Below are positions 48,481 through 58,582 of a stretch of 64,000 nucleotides of DNA, one piece after another. Location: contig CAJQUN010000007.1 of NCBI GenBank assembly GCA_907163345.1, forward strand, positions 2,611,206 to 2,675,205, given 5' to 3'. Source of the stretch: Haberlea rhodopensis (Eukaryota > Streptophyta > Magnoliopsida > Lamiales > Gesneriaceae). Each line of letters begins with the position of its first letter. Position 1 is the first letter of the stretch. A program made the position numbers and the translations under genes. Below the pieces are notes generated by a model. The model searched no databases, was not told the DNA's origin, and saw nothing but the letters and a program-made list of their open reading frames with translations.

Positions 48481-48921
48481 CTACAATGCATAAACCATGA
48501 TGTATATAAAACGCAGATTACCGTCTCGTGTCTTTCAACCATGGCGTTAGCCTTTCGCGTCATAGTGTCCCTACAGGAACAATCCCAAACCATGAGCATA
48601 CGATAATCCATATTCACCACAATATGATATAATGATTAAATGCATAAACTATGAGTACAAAGTACTTCCTGTATCCCAATGCATTTCAAAATGCTCCCTT
48701 TGGCTGTCCCTATGTCACAACTCACAATCATAATCAACAGATTACATTATGATTCTATAGATGTCATGACATATAATTGTTTTACTATGATCACATATCA
48801 CAAATGCACATAAGCAAAATAGTTGTGTCACACAACACTAACTACTATCATGCATATATATGTGCTACTCATCCCTATCAGCATGTTCCAGGCCTCCAAC
48901 AGTCCCGAAGAGCTAACCACT

Positions 48922-48933
48922 GCTCTGATACCA
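48922..48933 (-). other. Primer binding site, second A element
   Basis: GCTCTGATACCA, the complement of TGGTATCAGAGC, four bases from the 5' LTR edge. Confidence 0.93.
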
Positions 48934-48937
48934 CTAA

Positions 48938-51150
48938 TGTAAGGACCCCCGTGCCCTTAACCCGTTATTAGTGTATTAACCCCCGTACTTAGTGCATACG
49001 ATCATGTTATTAAAGGGGAAAGTGATTACATGCAACTCCAGCATGAATACCGTCTATAAAATTCTTTTACATTAATCGTATAATGTCTATACTTTCCCAA
49101 CATATTCCATAAAACATATGATGCACCTTTAAACATACACTAACATGCTCTCAATTCATTTTGCAGTTCATAATTAATTGCACACAACACAAATGAAGAG
49201 AGAAAGGCCCTTGCCTTCTTTATACATTCCATATACACATAATACTGCTCACATGCGAGCATCAAATGTAGGCGTATATCTAATGTATAAAGTATCATAC
49301 TCAATACCGTCGCTGGTACCTCGATCCTGGAAGCACCTCAAATCTACAGCTCGAGCTCAACTCCAAGCCATCGATGTACCTAATAACCTGTCCCAACAGA
49401 GACAGCCCCCACACGGGGTGAGCATACCAATATCCCAAACCCAACAGTCATAATAATACAATTCATAATTTACAACAATGTAAATGCTAATGAAATACAA
49501 AATATACTCCCTGTATGGTATCATCCTCATCCGGGATTCTCTGTACTGTCCCTGTTCTCAAAACAACCGAAACCATCAAATTCCCAAATGCCAGTTAATC
49601 ATTACATTAATTAACGAATCCATATGATATATATCGATATTACACTATAATATCAAATCATTAAGCAATGATCATGTTTATCCCATTTATCTCATTTATG
49701 GTTCCATAGTTCTATCTCATTGCTCGCTCTACTCTAGCGACATTTCATTCTCACTCATGCTCAACAGCAGTGGCGTCACAATTGATGTTCGCTCAAAGGC
49801 GACAACATCTCAATCATTGCTCGCTCAAAAGCGGCACCATATAATTCCCAATGTATATATGTCCATTCATAGTGATTACCATAAACCATGCAATTCAATA
49901 TACATTTATTGTAATAAAGCGTACCATGCACTCACAATTGCAATTACAATAAAGGGCCATGCTCGTACGTCATACGTACCTTATGATTCCGTAGTTCAAG
50001 TCCAAACCTTGCCTTGGTCCCGTGACCGATGAATTAAATGCTAAACACGATAATAATCCACAATTAATCTCAAGCATGCAACCACGTGCCCAAGCACGTT
50101 CACAAACCCCAAATATATATCGTCATCCATGACGATTAACCATTTTAAAAGGCCCCGGGCGAAGCATGCATCGAAAACTCAACACGAAATAATTCCCCAA
50201 AAAAAAGCATTGGCGATCGATCGCATGATTTCAGGCGATCGATCGCCTCGCGAAAATAGGAACAAGCGATCGATCGCTCCTTTTCAGGCGATCGGTCGCC
50301 TCTTAGCGTAAATGGCCACTGCCTCATGGCAATCGATCGCTTCACTTGAGGCGATCGATCGCCTCACTGTTTATCTTCCACAGAATTTCATCAACGTCGC
50401 GGCGATCGATCGCCCCGCCCTAGGGATCGATCACCTCGACCTGTAACAGCCAAAAATTGCATTTTTCTTGCAAAATTTTGCCCAACAACAATCCTCACAC
50501 CCCTTACAACATTAAACCTCAAAGTAAACACCATAAAAACTCCTCAAACCAACCAACCCAAAATTCTTTAAAATTCCAAAACTCAAACCCAACTCATAAT
50601 ACAACTAAACCACACAAAACCACATTCCAATCGAAGACAAATACGAGGGGATGGATAATACCTTATTATCTTTGAGAAATCGGGCTCCTAGGATGAGCCT
50701 CCATCGATTTTGCTCATCAAAGGGAAAGGGGAAGGGTTTGGGGTTAGAGAGTGGCGTGAGGGAGAGGAGAGGAAAGAAATGGATTCCGAATGACGGAATC
50801 CCGAGTCCAACTGGTATATATAGCAAAAATGCCCCAAAATACCAATACCTCCACAAATACATCATGATTCATTAAAAATCATCTGTTTATAAAAACTCTC
50901 TCTCCAACATCAAATCCCCATACATGCCCCAACATAAGGCACCCCGGACTCCAAATCCCACTAAAAACCCAACTCAAAGGTTTTCAACCAAAATGAGAAT
51001 ACAATCTCAACATTTGGATCCAACGGTTCCAAATGCCCGATTTAACAAGTCGGAAGACCCAACACCGCAATTAATTACTAATTGCCACAATTAAAAATCC
51101 ATCAAGGATTAATACCACACTGGATTAACACCATTAATCCCCGGACATCA
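48938..51150 (-). mobile_element. Family A 5' LTR of the second copy
   Basis: 2213 bp, TGTAAGGACCCCCG to CCCCGGACATCA, with hairpin (49393-49422), palindromes (50211-50436) and a TATA-type box near 50814. About 39 bp at 50343-50382, including one GGCGATCGATCGCC, are absent from its partner LTR. Confidence 0.94.
50211..50436. repeat. Palindrome array, A-rev 5' LTR
   Basis: One palindrome more than the partner LTR array at 43790-43976; two copies also differ by point changes (AATCGATCGC, ATCGATCACC). Confidence 0.92.
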
Positions 51151-51730
51151 AAACATGTCTCGTGAACAGCTTCTCTGATCCGTTTTGCCAATTTTGAAAT
51201 TTCAGAGAATGCTGGTGCAACAGTATAAACCGAAGCAAGAGCTCCAAAATTATACCATTCTTGAACTTCGTTTGGATGGCTACCTGGTTTCATCGAAACT
51301 CTCGGATATTTTCCATAGATATCAACAATAGATGTGTCTGGGTTGATAACTCGTCTGGTAATTAGTTTCTCCCAAGTACGTTCGTAATCCTACATAGGTG
51401 AAGAAACTAAATCATCATTAGTTTGAACCCTAGAATTGCCACTCATTGGCCTAAGGTTCAATTCTCTCTTTTTTCCCCAGAAGTGATGAGTTGACTTGAA
51501 GGTCCTCAACATTTGCAACAGCTTGTACATCCTCAAGGAATGCATCATCTGCAGCACTCGTGACAGGGGTACTTGAATCATTTGCTCCGGGTTAGATGAG
51601 CCCCATTCTCTAAACACTCCTTATGCACCGTTGAAAGTGCGGCCTGGAGGATGGGCCTTTTCAAGGCTTCAAACAAACATTCATGGTCCCGAAAGCATGC
51701 TCATATGTGATCAGTAACAAGTTCCTGATC
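51151..51730 (-). pseudogene. Caulimovirid relic: region downstream of RNase H, proximal part
   Basis: The minus strand carries protein-like frames broken by stops: 51390-51617, and 51158-51293 with GSHPNEVQEWYNFGALASVY. It lies between the A insertion (left) and the C insertion (right); RNase H resumes at 60716. Placement makes it the C-terminal extension of the viral polyprotein or a following frame. No named domain was recognised. Confidence 0.6.
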
Positions 51731-52646
51731 TGTAATACTCCGAAATGTAATATGATTATGTTCTATGATGATGAATTATGATGTGTTTAAGGGTTATGGT
51801 GTATTTAAATTGGGGGCCACGATTTATGTTATGATGATATGATGTGGGGAGCATGTTGGGTATTTTAAGGGATGTATTAATTATAAGAAGTTAGAAAATA
51901 TCGAGTGAGGATATTTTAATACATCGTACTATATACCGGGATACAATTAAACACCACATGGCACCCCAACCACACCACCCCACCCCCCCACCCCCCCCAA
52001 CTCGGTCACCACCCATCCCCCACTTGTCAACCCACTTGTTTCACACCCATGCCTCCACTTGCCCCAACCCATGCTATGATCATCTTCCTTGCAATCAATT
52101 CCCTCCACCTCCTCCTCCCTCTCTTTTCGTCCCTGGAGCTGCAGATTAGAGAAGGAAAGAGGCTGTGAAGCTTTGTGTAAAAGCTTGCCAATTTGAGGAA
52201 GAAAAAGGGGGTAAGACTTCATACTCTGTTATAGGGTTGGGTATAGTTATGGTGGGTTGATTTTAAAGCATGTTAAGTATAGGTTTGGGTGAAACCTTGG
52301 TATGGGTGCTTACATGAAAGTATTTGGTAGCTTTTAGCATGTTTGTTCGAGCATGTTACATGTTTTATGTGATAGATTTCTAGTTATGAAACTATATGCT
52401 CGAAAATCTGGGCAAAAAGATACATGCTCTGTTTCTGTAAAAGTTGGTTAAGGATGAAGTTTATGATGATGTTATGATGCATGTTGGCTTAGGTTTTGTT
52501 AAACCTTTGATTTAAGTGCTTACATGGATGTTTTATTAAGTTCTTCACATGTTAGTTTCAGCAAGAAAGATGTGTTATGAAGTAGAAAAGATGGTGTGAA
52601 ATGTAGTGCTCAAAAATCTGGGGAAAAATCCCGATTTTCAGAGCTC

Positions 52647-52866
52647 TCGATCGATCGAGATTTAGTTTCGATCGATCGAGCGAGACAGAAGGTCTAAGCA
52701 TGTTTTCAAAATTTTGGTGCCGATCGATCGAAGGATTTCCCGATCGATCGGTGAAGCTCCTCGATCGATCGGTAAAATGTTCGATCGATCGAGCGAGGCA
52801 GCAAGCCAAGACACTGTTAGTGCACAGTGTCTCGATCGATCGAGACTTTGGGCCGATCGATCGAGA
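52647..52866. repeat. Palindrome array in C 5' LTR
   Basis: Eight CGATCGATCG copies starting near 52648, 52669, 52731, 52741, 52762, 52782, 52832 and 52853. Flanks vary (TC..GA, CC..GG), so palindromes are 12 bp or more. GAGCGAGGCAG and GAGACAG follow three of them. Confidence 0.95.
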
Positions 52867-53207
52867 CAGGCAGAAAGTTGAAAATATAATGATGTTTTAT
52901 TTTGTTAAGTTTATGATGTAAGATGGTTTTGAGGCATCTAATATGGTATTATGTGGTCTTGTAGAACCATCCCAGGTACCAGCACCATCAAGGAGATAAA
53001 GTCTGTTGACTCCTCCTCCTTTTGAAAAGGTACGTAAGAAGCGTACGGGCATCGGACGGTAACACACATCTCTATACTATGACTATGCTTTTATTGCATG
53101 AGTATTCACGATGAAATGACGGTGTTTATACGATGATGTTTATACGATGAAGTTCATATGATGTTTATTGCTTATACGATGCTTATATGATGACATTTAT
53201 GCGATGT

Positions 53208-53415
53208 ATTGTGGTAAGTGCCACGGGGTAAGATGCCCCACATGGTAAGAGGCCATGCGATGTATTGTGGTAAGATGCCACGGGGTAAGATGCCCCACAT
53301 GGTAAGAGGCCATGCGATGTATTGTGGTAAGATGCCACGGGGTAAGATGCCCCATATGGTAAGAGGCCATACGATGATGTTGTGGTAAGATGCCACGGGG
53401 GTAAGATGCCCCATA
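53208..53415 (+). repeat. 57-bp tandem repeat in C 5' LTR
   Basis: About 3.5 units of GGTAAGATGCCACGGGGTAA then GATGCCCCACATGGTAAGAG and a GGCCATGCGATG linker. Within a unit, GGGGTAAGATGCCCC is itself an inverted repeat. The 3' LTR copy is at 60083-60295. Confidence 0.93.
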
Positions 53416-53836
53416 TGCATGATTCTAAATCAGGAACAACAATAAGAAGTGAATGTATAACCAGCATATTACTTAACCAATGTTTCATGCATTTACTATG
53501 ATGTTTATAATGTTAAGTAAGATTATATATGCTCATGATGTGTTGTCCCTGTAGGTACGCTTTTGGACGAAAGGACTAAGGGTCGGGTTGAGGCAGTGAG
53601 CTACTAGGGACACAGGAATGCATAGGATTCAAGTTATGATTAGTATCTACTCTAGGAGTAGTGTAAATCTAAATGACATTCTTTTGGAATGTAATGAATT
53701 ATTTTTGAAGTTTTGTATTTTTGGCCTGTAATCATTAGCTCGTGTAACAACCAAAACCTTAAGATGTTACCTTAATGCATGATTAGTCCTTCTTATGTCT
53801 ATTAATCACTGTTAAGGTGGGAAGACCCCACATTAG

Positions 53837-53848
53837 TGGTATCAGAGC
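53837..53848 (+). other. Primer binding site, element C
   Basis: TGGTATCAGAGC, four bases after the 5' LTR; initiator tRNA-Met type. Confidence 0.94.
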
Positions 53849-54034
53849 AGTGGTTAGATAACTCGGGAATGAGTGAAGGGTAGCCTTAGCAATAAGTTAG
53901 CTAGGTGCTTACTTTTGAACATGTTTATATGTATGTTATCATAAAGAAGAAGATGTTATACTAACATGTTCAATTATCTAACGATGAGTTTTATGAATTG
54001 CTTTTGGTGTTGTTATTAACCCTTGTGTTGCAGC

Positions 54035-54997
54035 ATGGCAGCGAATATAGAAGTGGGTGACGCCATTAGTGTAAATGCAAGTGCTGGGCGTACAAACCCA
54101 TTGCCACCACCAGCTTTGGGAGAGGAACCCTCTGAACAGCAGTTGCTACCTGGGGAATTGAGCTTGGCTCAGTTTATGATGTATCGACCTCCGATGTTCG
54201 AGGGAACTGAATCAGGAGAGAAAGCTGAGGAATGGTTAGAGAGGATCGAACAGATATTTGTGGCAGCACCTTGTGCAAAGACGGCCTGGATCCGATTAGC
54301 AGAATTTCAGCTGTCCAAGAAGGCATTGATGTGGTGGAAAACCACAGTGATTGAGCAAGAGGCTCTGGGACAGGAAGTAAATTGGAAGATGTTCCGAACG
54401 CGGTTTTTGAACCGCTATTTCTCAGCCGCTGCAAGACAGGCCAAGGAGGATGAGTTTACCAGTTTAAGACAAGGTACCATGCCTGTATCTGACTATGCTT
54501 TGCATTACTGTTCCTTACTACGATATGTGCCACACATTGCTGCAAGCACTCAAGCGAAGATGCGGAATTTCATGAAAGGCTTGAGGCCTGAACTGTATGA
54601 CAGGGTGATCACTTATGGCCCTGCTTGTTTTGATGATGCACTCTCACGAGCTGAGCTAGCTGAACTGGGAGTCGGTGCATATCCTGATGCTGTGCCACCT
54701 CCGGCACCCCCTCAGAGATCCACTTCTGACAATTTGAAGCCCAGAGGTGATCAGTTTAAGCCTAGGGGGAACACTTCGGCATTGAGATTCAGTGGCAAGA
54801 GGCCCGAGAATCGATGGAAAGGGAAAGGTAGGAATGATGCTCCATCTGGGAGAGGACAGTCTCAGGGAGACAGATCTGGTAGAGTTCAGTGCACTCTTTG
54901 TGGACAACCATATTTGGCAAAGGACTGCGTAGGATGCTATGTCTGTGGCGACAGAGGCCACTTTGCTCGGCAGTGTCCCAACAGGGGAAGACAGTAG
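54035..54997 (+). CDS. gag: Gag polyprotein of element C
   Basis: 320 codons from ATG at 54035, the first ATG of the frame; an upstream TTG at 54023 is also in frame but unlikely. Gag forms the virus-like particle in the cytoplasm and packages element RNA. The retrotrans_gag core (PPMFEGTE.., WLERIEQIF, ALMWWK, FLNRYFS, MKGLRPELY) covers about residues 45-200. A basic, glycine-rich segment follows, then a degenerate knuckle (CTLCGQPYLAKDC) and a complete CCHC knuckle (CYVCGDRGHFARQC) near the end. It ends at TAG (54995-54997); in this lineage gag and pol are usually one frame, so the stop may be a mutation of a read-through frame. Codons continue open for about 120 bases after it. Confidence 0.93.
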   Translation: MAANIEVGDAISVNASAGRTNPLPPPALGEEPSEQQLLPGELSLAQFMMYRPPMFEGTESGEKAEEWLERIEQIFVAAPCAKTAWIRLAEFQLSKKALMWWKTTVIEQEALGQEVNWKMFRTRFLNRYFSAAARQAKEDEFTSLRQGTMPVSDYALHYCSLLRYVPHIAASTQAKMRNFMKGLRPELYDRVITYGPACFDDALSRAELAELGVGAYPDAVPPPAPPQRSTSDNLKPRGDQFKPRGNTSALRFSGKRPENRWKGKGRNDAPSGRGQSQGDRSGRVQCTLCGQPYLAKDCVGCYVCGDRGHFARQCPNRGRQ

Positions 54998-55218
54998 AAC
55001 TCTACGGGGAGGCCTGCGGACAGAACGACACAACACCGGCCACCTTTTGTGCCAAGACAGTATGGAGGTCAGCCCGCGGGGCCACCTCAGGGACAGGTGT
55101 ATGCTTTGACGAGGAATAGGATACGGCGGCCCCGGAGGAAGTTATAGCGGGTACGTGTCTTTTATTTACGCACCCTGCTCTTATATTGATAGACACAGGT
55201 GCGTCACACTCCTTTGTG
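54998..55218 (+). pseudogene. Protease N-terminal region of element C pol
   Basis: After the gag stop the gag frame continues to about 55117 (VYALTRN), then the homologous frame shifts: TAAPEEVIAG and LILIDTGASHSFV are read in the next frame (55120-55218). IDTGAS is the aspartic protease active site that would cleave the Gag-Pol polyprotein. A second shift follows near 55219, within four Ts, and returns to the gag frame. Confidence 0.87.
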
Positions 55219-55843
55219 TTTTGTTGAAAGGCACCACATATGCACTTCTCCGTCCCCCATGCCTCTTATGGTCTCGACCCCCGCTGGAAGAAGTTTGACT
55301 ACGGATCAGATTGTTTATGATGGCCTCATTTATTTTGAGGATAATGAGTTAAGATCAGATTTGATTGTGTTGGGAATGACAGACTTCGATTGCATTGTGG
55401 GCATCGATGTTCTGAACAAGTATCAGGCAGTGGTAAACTGCAGGCAAAGGACTGTCCGATTTCGATCTGTATTGGGAGTCCAGTGGACATTTTATGGGGA
55501 TGGTTCCCGTCCGAAGATTCCGTTAATATCTGCTGTCAAGATGGCGCAGTTATTGGAACGAGGTCATGCAGGATATCTTATCTATGCTGTGGATATGACG
55601 GAAAAGAGGAAGGAATTAAAGGTTGAGGATGTGCCCGTAGTGGCGGAGTTTCCTGATGTCTTTCCGGAGGAGATTCCCGGATTCCCACCGATGAGAGTGG
55701 TCGAGTTTGGGATTACGCTGCTACCAGGGACGTCTGCAATTTCTCGTGCCCCGTATAGGATGGCACCAGTGGAGCTAAGAGAGCTAAAGATTCAATTGCA
55801 AGAGCTCCTAGACAACTACATACGCCCTAGCGTATCGCCATGA
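55219..55843 (+). pseudogene. Protease C-terminus and RT start of element C pol
   Basis: Open from 55199 in this frame, true homology from about 55221 (FVERHH). It holds the rest of protease with DFDCIVGIDVL, a linker, and the start of RT (EFPDVFPEEIPGFPP, then APYRMAPVELRELKIQLQELL). It ends at TGA (55841-55843) in the motif SPSVSP-W-GAPV, where this family has TGG; the E copy still reads SVSPWGAPV. The same frame continues on the other side. Confidence 0.9.
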
Positions 55844-57712
55844 GGTGCGCCTGTCTTATTTGTTAAGAAGAAAGATGGATCGATGCGTCTATGCATTGAC
55901 TACAGGCAGTTGAACAAAGCTACAGTAAAGAACAAGTATCCACTTCCGAGGATCGATGACTTGTTCGATCAGTTGCAAGGTACGAGGCTCTATAGTAAGA
56001 TCGATCTGAGGTCGGGGTACCATCAGATTCGAGTAAGAGAAGATGATGTTCAGAAGACGGCTTTCAGGACTAGATATGGGCACTATGAATTCCTGGTCAT
56101 GCCTTTTGGGGTGACGAATGCCCCAGCTGTCTTCATGAGTTTGATGAACAGGGTGTTCCAGCCGTATTTGGATCAGTTCGTCATAGTCTTCATTGACGAC
56201 ATACTTATCTACTCTCGGACGGAAGAAGAGCACGTAAGACACTTGAGGATAGTGCTTCAGATCCTTAGGGATCATCAGCTGTATGCGAAGCTTAGTAAGT
56301 GCGAGTTCTGGTTGGACAGCGTGGTATTTTTAGGCCATGTCATATCTAGCCACGGGATATCTGTGGATCCAAGGAAGATTGAAGCTGTGATGGAGTGGGC
56401 TGCACCCACTTCTGTACCTGAGATAAGGAGTTTTCTCGGTTTGGCAGGATATTACCGACGTTTCGTCGAGGGTTTTTCGAAGATTGCCAAACCCCTGACG
56501 CAGCTGACTCAGAAAGGAGTCCCCTTCTTTTGGTCCGAAGCTTGTGAGGAAAGCTTCCAAGAGCTGAAGCGTCGTTTGACTACAGCGCCTGTGCTGGTGA
56601 TTCCGTCTGAGGATAAGAGGTTCGCCTTGTATACGGATGCGTCATTACAGGGCTTGGGCTGTGTGTTGATGCAAGATAAGCATGTGGTGGCTTATGCATC
56701 GAGGCAGCTGAAGCCACACGAGGCTAAGTATCCAGTGCATGATTTGGAATTGGCGGCCATCATATTCGCCTTAAAGATCTGGAGGCATTACTTGTATGGC
56801 ACGTCTTTCACTATTTATACGGACCATAAGAGCCTGAAGTTCTTATTCACTCAGGCAGAGTTGAATATGAGGCAAAGAAGGTGGATGGATCTGCTCAAAG
56901 ACTATGATTGTGAAATTGAGTACCATCCAGGTAAAGCAAACCTGATAGCAGATGCCTTAAGTCGGAAGGTGAAGAGTACTGCGGAGGATGTTATGTGTTT
57001 GTCGGCCTTGATGACGTCTTATTGCCAACTGGGCTATGATTTCGATGTAGACACGTCGCCTGTGCGAGTGTCGACCATATTGGCGGAGCCAGACATATTT
57101 GAGGCGATCAGGAAGGCCCAGAAGTCGGATAGTGAGGTTCAGAGGTGGACATCATTGGTACTTCAAGGCCAACCATCCAAGTTTAGAGTGGCTGAGGATG
57201 ATTCCTTGAGACTGGGCAACCAATGGGTAGTCCCAGATACACCAGAACTGCGTAGAGGAATATTGGAGCGAGCTCACAGTAGTCGATTCAGTATCCACCC
57301 AGGGGGAAAGAAGATGTACAAAGATCTATGCGATCAATTCTGGTGGAGACGCATGAAGCGTGAGGTAATCGTTTTCGTTAAAAGATGTTTGATCTGCCAA
57401 CAGGTAAAGGCAGAGAGGCAGAGGCCTGGTGGTGAGCTGAAGAGCTTAGAGGTGCCTGAATGGAAGTGGGAGCATATATCTATGGACTTCGTAACCCACT
57501 TGCCAAGAACGACCTCAGGATTTGATGCGATCTGGGTGATCGTGGATAGGCTGACGAATACGGCTCATTTCATCCCTTACAGTATGTCTTATACATACTT
57601 AAAGATGGCTCAAATGTATATACGGGATGTTGTGAGATTGCATGGTATTCCAGTCTCGATAGTGTCTGACAGAGACCCGAGGTTCACTTCACATTTCTGG
57701 GAGGGTCTCTAG
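55844..57712 (+). pseudogene. pol: RT, RNase H and integrase (first part) of element C pol
   Basis: A 609-codon open stretch from ATG 55883 (the true frame enters from 55844 with GAPVLFVKKKDGS). RT copies element RNA to DNA: CIDYRQLNKATVKNKYPLPR, then MPFGVTNAP, and the active site FIDD at residues 103-106. RNase H: LYTDAS at 249-254 and IYTDHKSLKFLF, ending in DALSRK. The integrase HHCC finger (HSSRFSIH..CLICQQ) and the first two acidic residues of the DDE core (IVDRLT, VSDRDPRF) follow. The stop TAG (57710-57712) stands where B has CAG. Apart from this, all RT and RNase H catalytic residues I can check are intact. Confidence 0.95.
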
Positions 57713-58552
57713 ACAGCTTTGGGCACAGAGGTGAGACTGAGTACGGCCTATCACCCTCAGACAGACGGCCAAACAGAGCGTACCATTCAGACGCTCGAGG
57801 ACATGTTGAGGGCGTGTGTTTTGGAGTTTGATACTCCGTGGCAGGATTCAGTGCCGCTGGTGGAGTTCTCCTATAATAACAGTTATCAGGCGAGCATTCA
57901 AATGGCCCCTTTTGAAGCTCTGTATGGACGACGATGTAGATCACCACTGTATTGGGAGGACTTGACCAGCAAAGCGGTCGGAGGACCGGATATGATCAGG
58001 GATATGGAAGGTAAGATAAAGTTGATACGCCTGAAGATGAAAGCGGCCCAGGATAGGCAAGCGGCCTATGCCAATAAGCGGCGACGACCGCTAGAATTCC
58101 AGTTAGGAGACAGGGTCTTCTTAAAGATCTCGCCCTTCAGGGGCGTGGTTCGTTTTGGGATGCGGGGAAAGTTATCTCCGAGGTATGTTGGGCCATATGA
58201 AGTTTTACAGCGTATCGGTACTTTGGCATATCGTTTGGCTCTACCGCCATCCTTGTCTGGCATACACGATGTTTTCCATGTCTCTATGTTGAGGAAGTAT
58301 GAGCCAGACCCGTCCCATGTCTTACAGCCTACTGAAGTACAGTTAGATTCAGATGTGTCCTACGTTGAACGACCGATCAGAATTCTGGATCGAGAGGATC
58401 GCAGACTACGAAGTAAAGTTATACCGATGGTCAAAGTTCAGTGGGATCGTCGGGGCGTCGAGGAGGCTACGTGGGAGACGGAACGGCATATGGTGCAGCA
58501 CTATCCGGAACTATTCTCTGGTATGTCTTTATGTTTAGTTTCGATACGATGA
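57713..58552 (+). pseudogene. pol: Integrase core end, C-terminus and chromodomain of element C pol
   Basis: Same frame as the preceding segment (open from 57719). It carries the catalytic glutamate in QTDGQTER, the GDRVFLKISPFRG and LSPRYVGPYEVLQRIG blocks, and a chromodomain-like end (IPMVKVQWDRRGVEEATWET) then YPELFSGM. This is near the length of an intact Tekay integrase C-terminus. The final stop (TGA, 58550-58552) is a few codons after the end seen in B. Confidence 0.94.
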
Positions 58553-58582
58553 TGCATGTGGATTTCGGGGACGAATCTTATA

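Larger units (their letters stand above)
44692..48937 (-). mobile_element. Internal region of the second A element (noncoding)
   Basis: From the PPT complement at 44692-44709 to the PBS complement at 48922-48933. The sequence follows the complement of 402-6603 without the solo LTR. No retroviral domain was found in any frame. About 44710-47100 is noncoding and unrecognised; 47280-48480 is repetitive. Confidence 0.85.
42513..51150 (-). mobile_element. Second family A element, complete, in the caulimovirid relic
   Basis: 8.64 kb with LTRs at 42513-44691 (3') and 48938-51150 (5') that are very similar. The PBS complement is at 48922-48933 and the PPT complement at 44692-44709. Both sides of the insertion carry caulimovirid sequence. 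The TSD appears to be ACATG (42508-42512 and 51153-51157), with two extra bases (AA, 51151-51152) between the LTR end and the right copy. The internal region is noncoding, as in the copy at 105-9071. Confidence 0.92.
51731..53832 (+). mobile_element. Element C 5' LTR
   Basis: Starts TGTAATACTCCG, ends GGGAAGACCCCACA. It has a TATA box (ACTATATACC, 51928-51937), a C/T-rich leader (51960-52140), the palindrome array, GAACCATCCCAGGTA (52971), GGTACGTAAGAAGCGTACGG (53030-53049), a 57-bp tandem array, and TTGTCCCTGTAGGTAC (53541). Confidence 0.95.

Noticed and set aside
53172..53488. Repeat-encoded proteins (GASYPVASYHN pattern)
   Set aside because: Read through the 57-bp tandem repeat of the C LTR on the wrong strand; present in all frames.
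54023..54034. TTG at 54023 as gag start
   Set aside because: An ATG in the same frame follows 12 bases later and fits plant initiation better.
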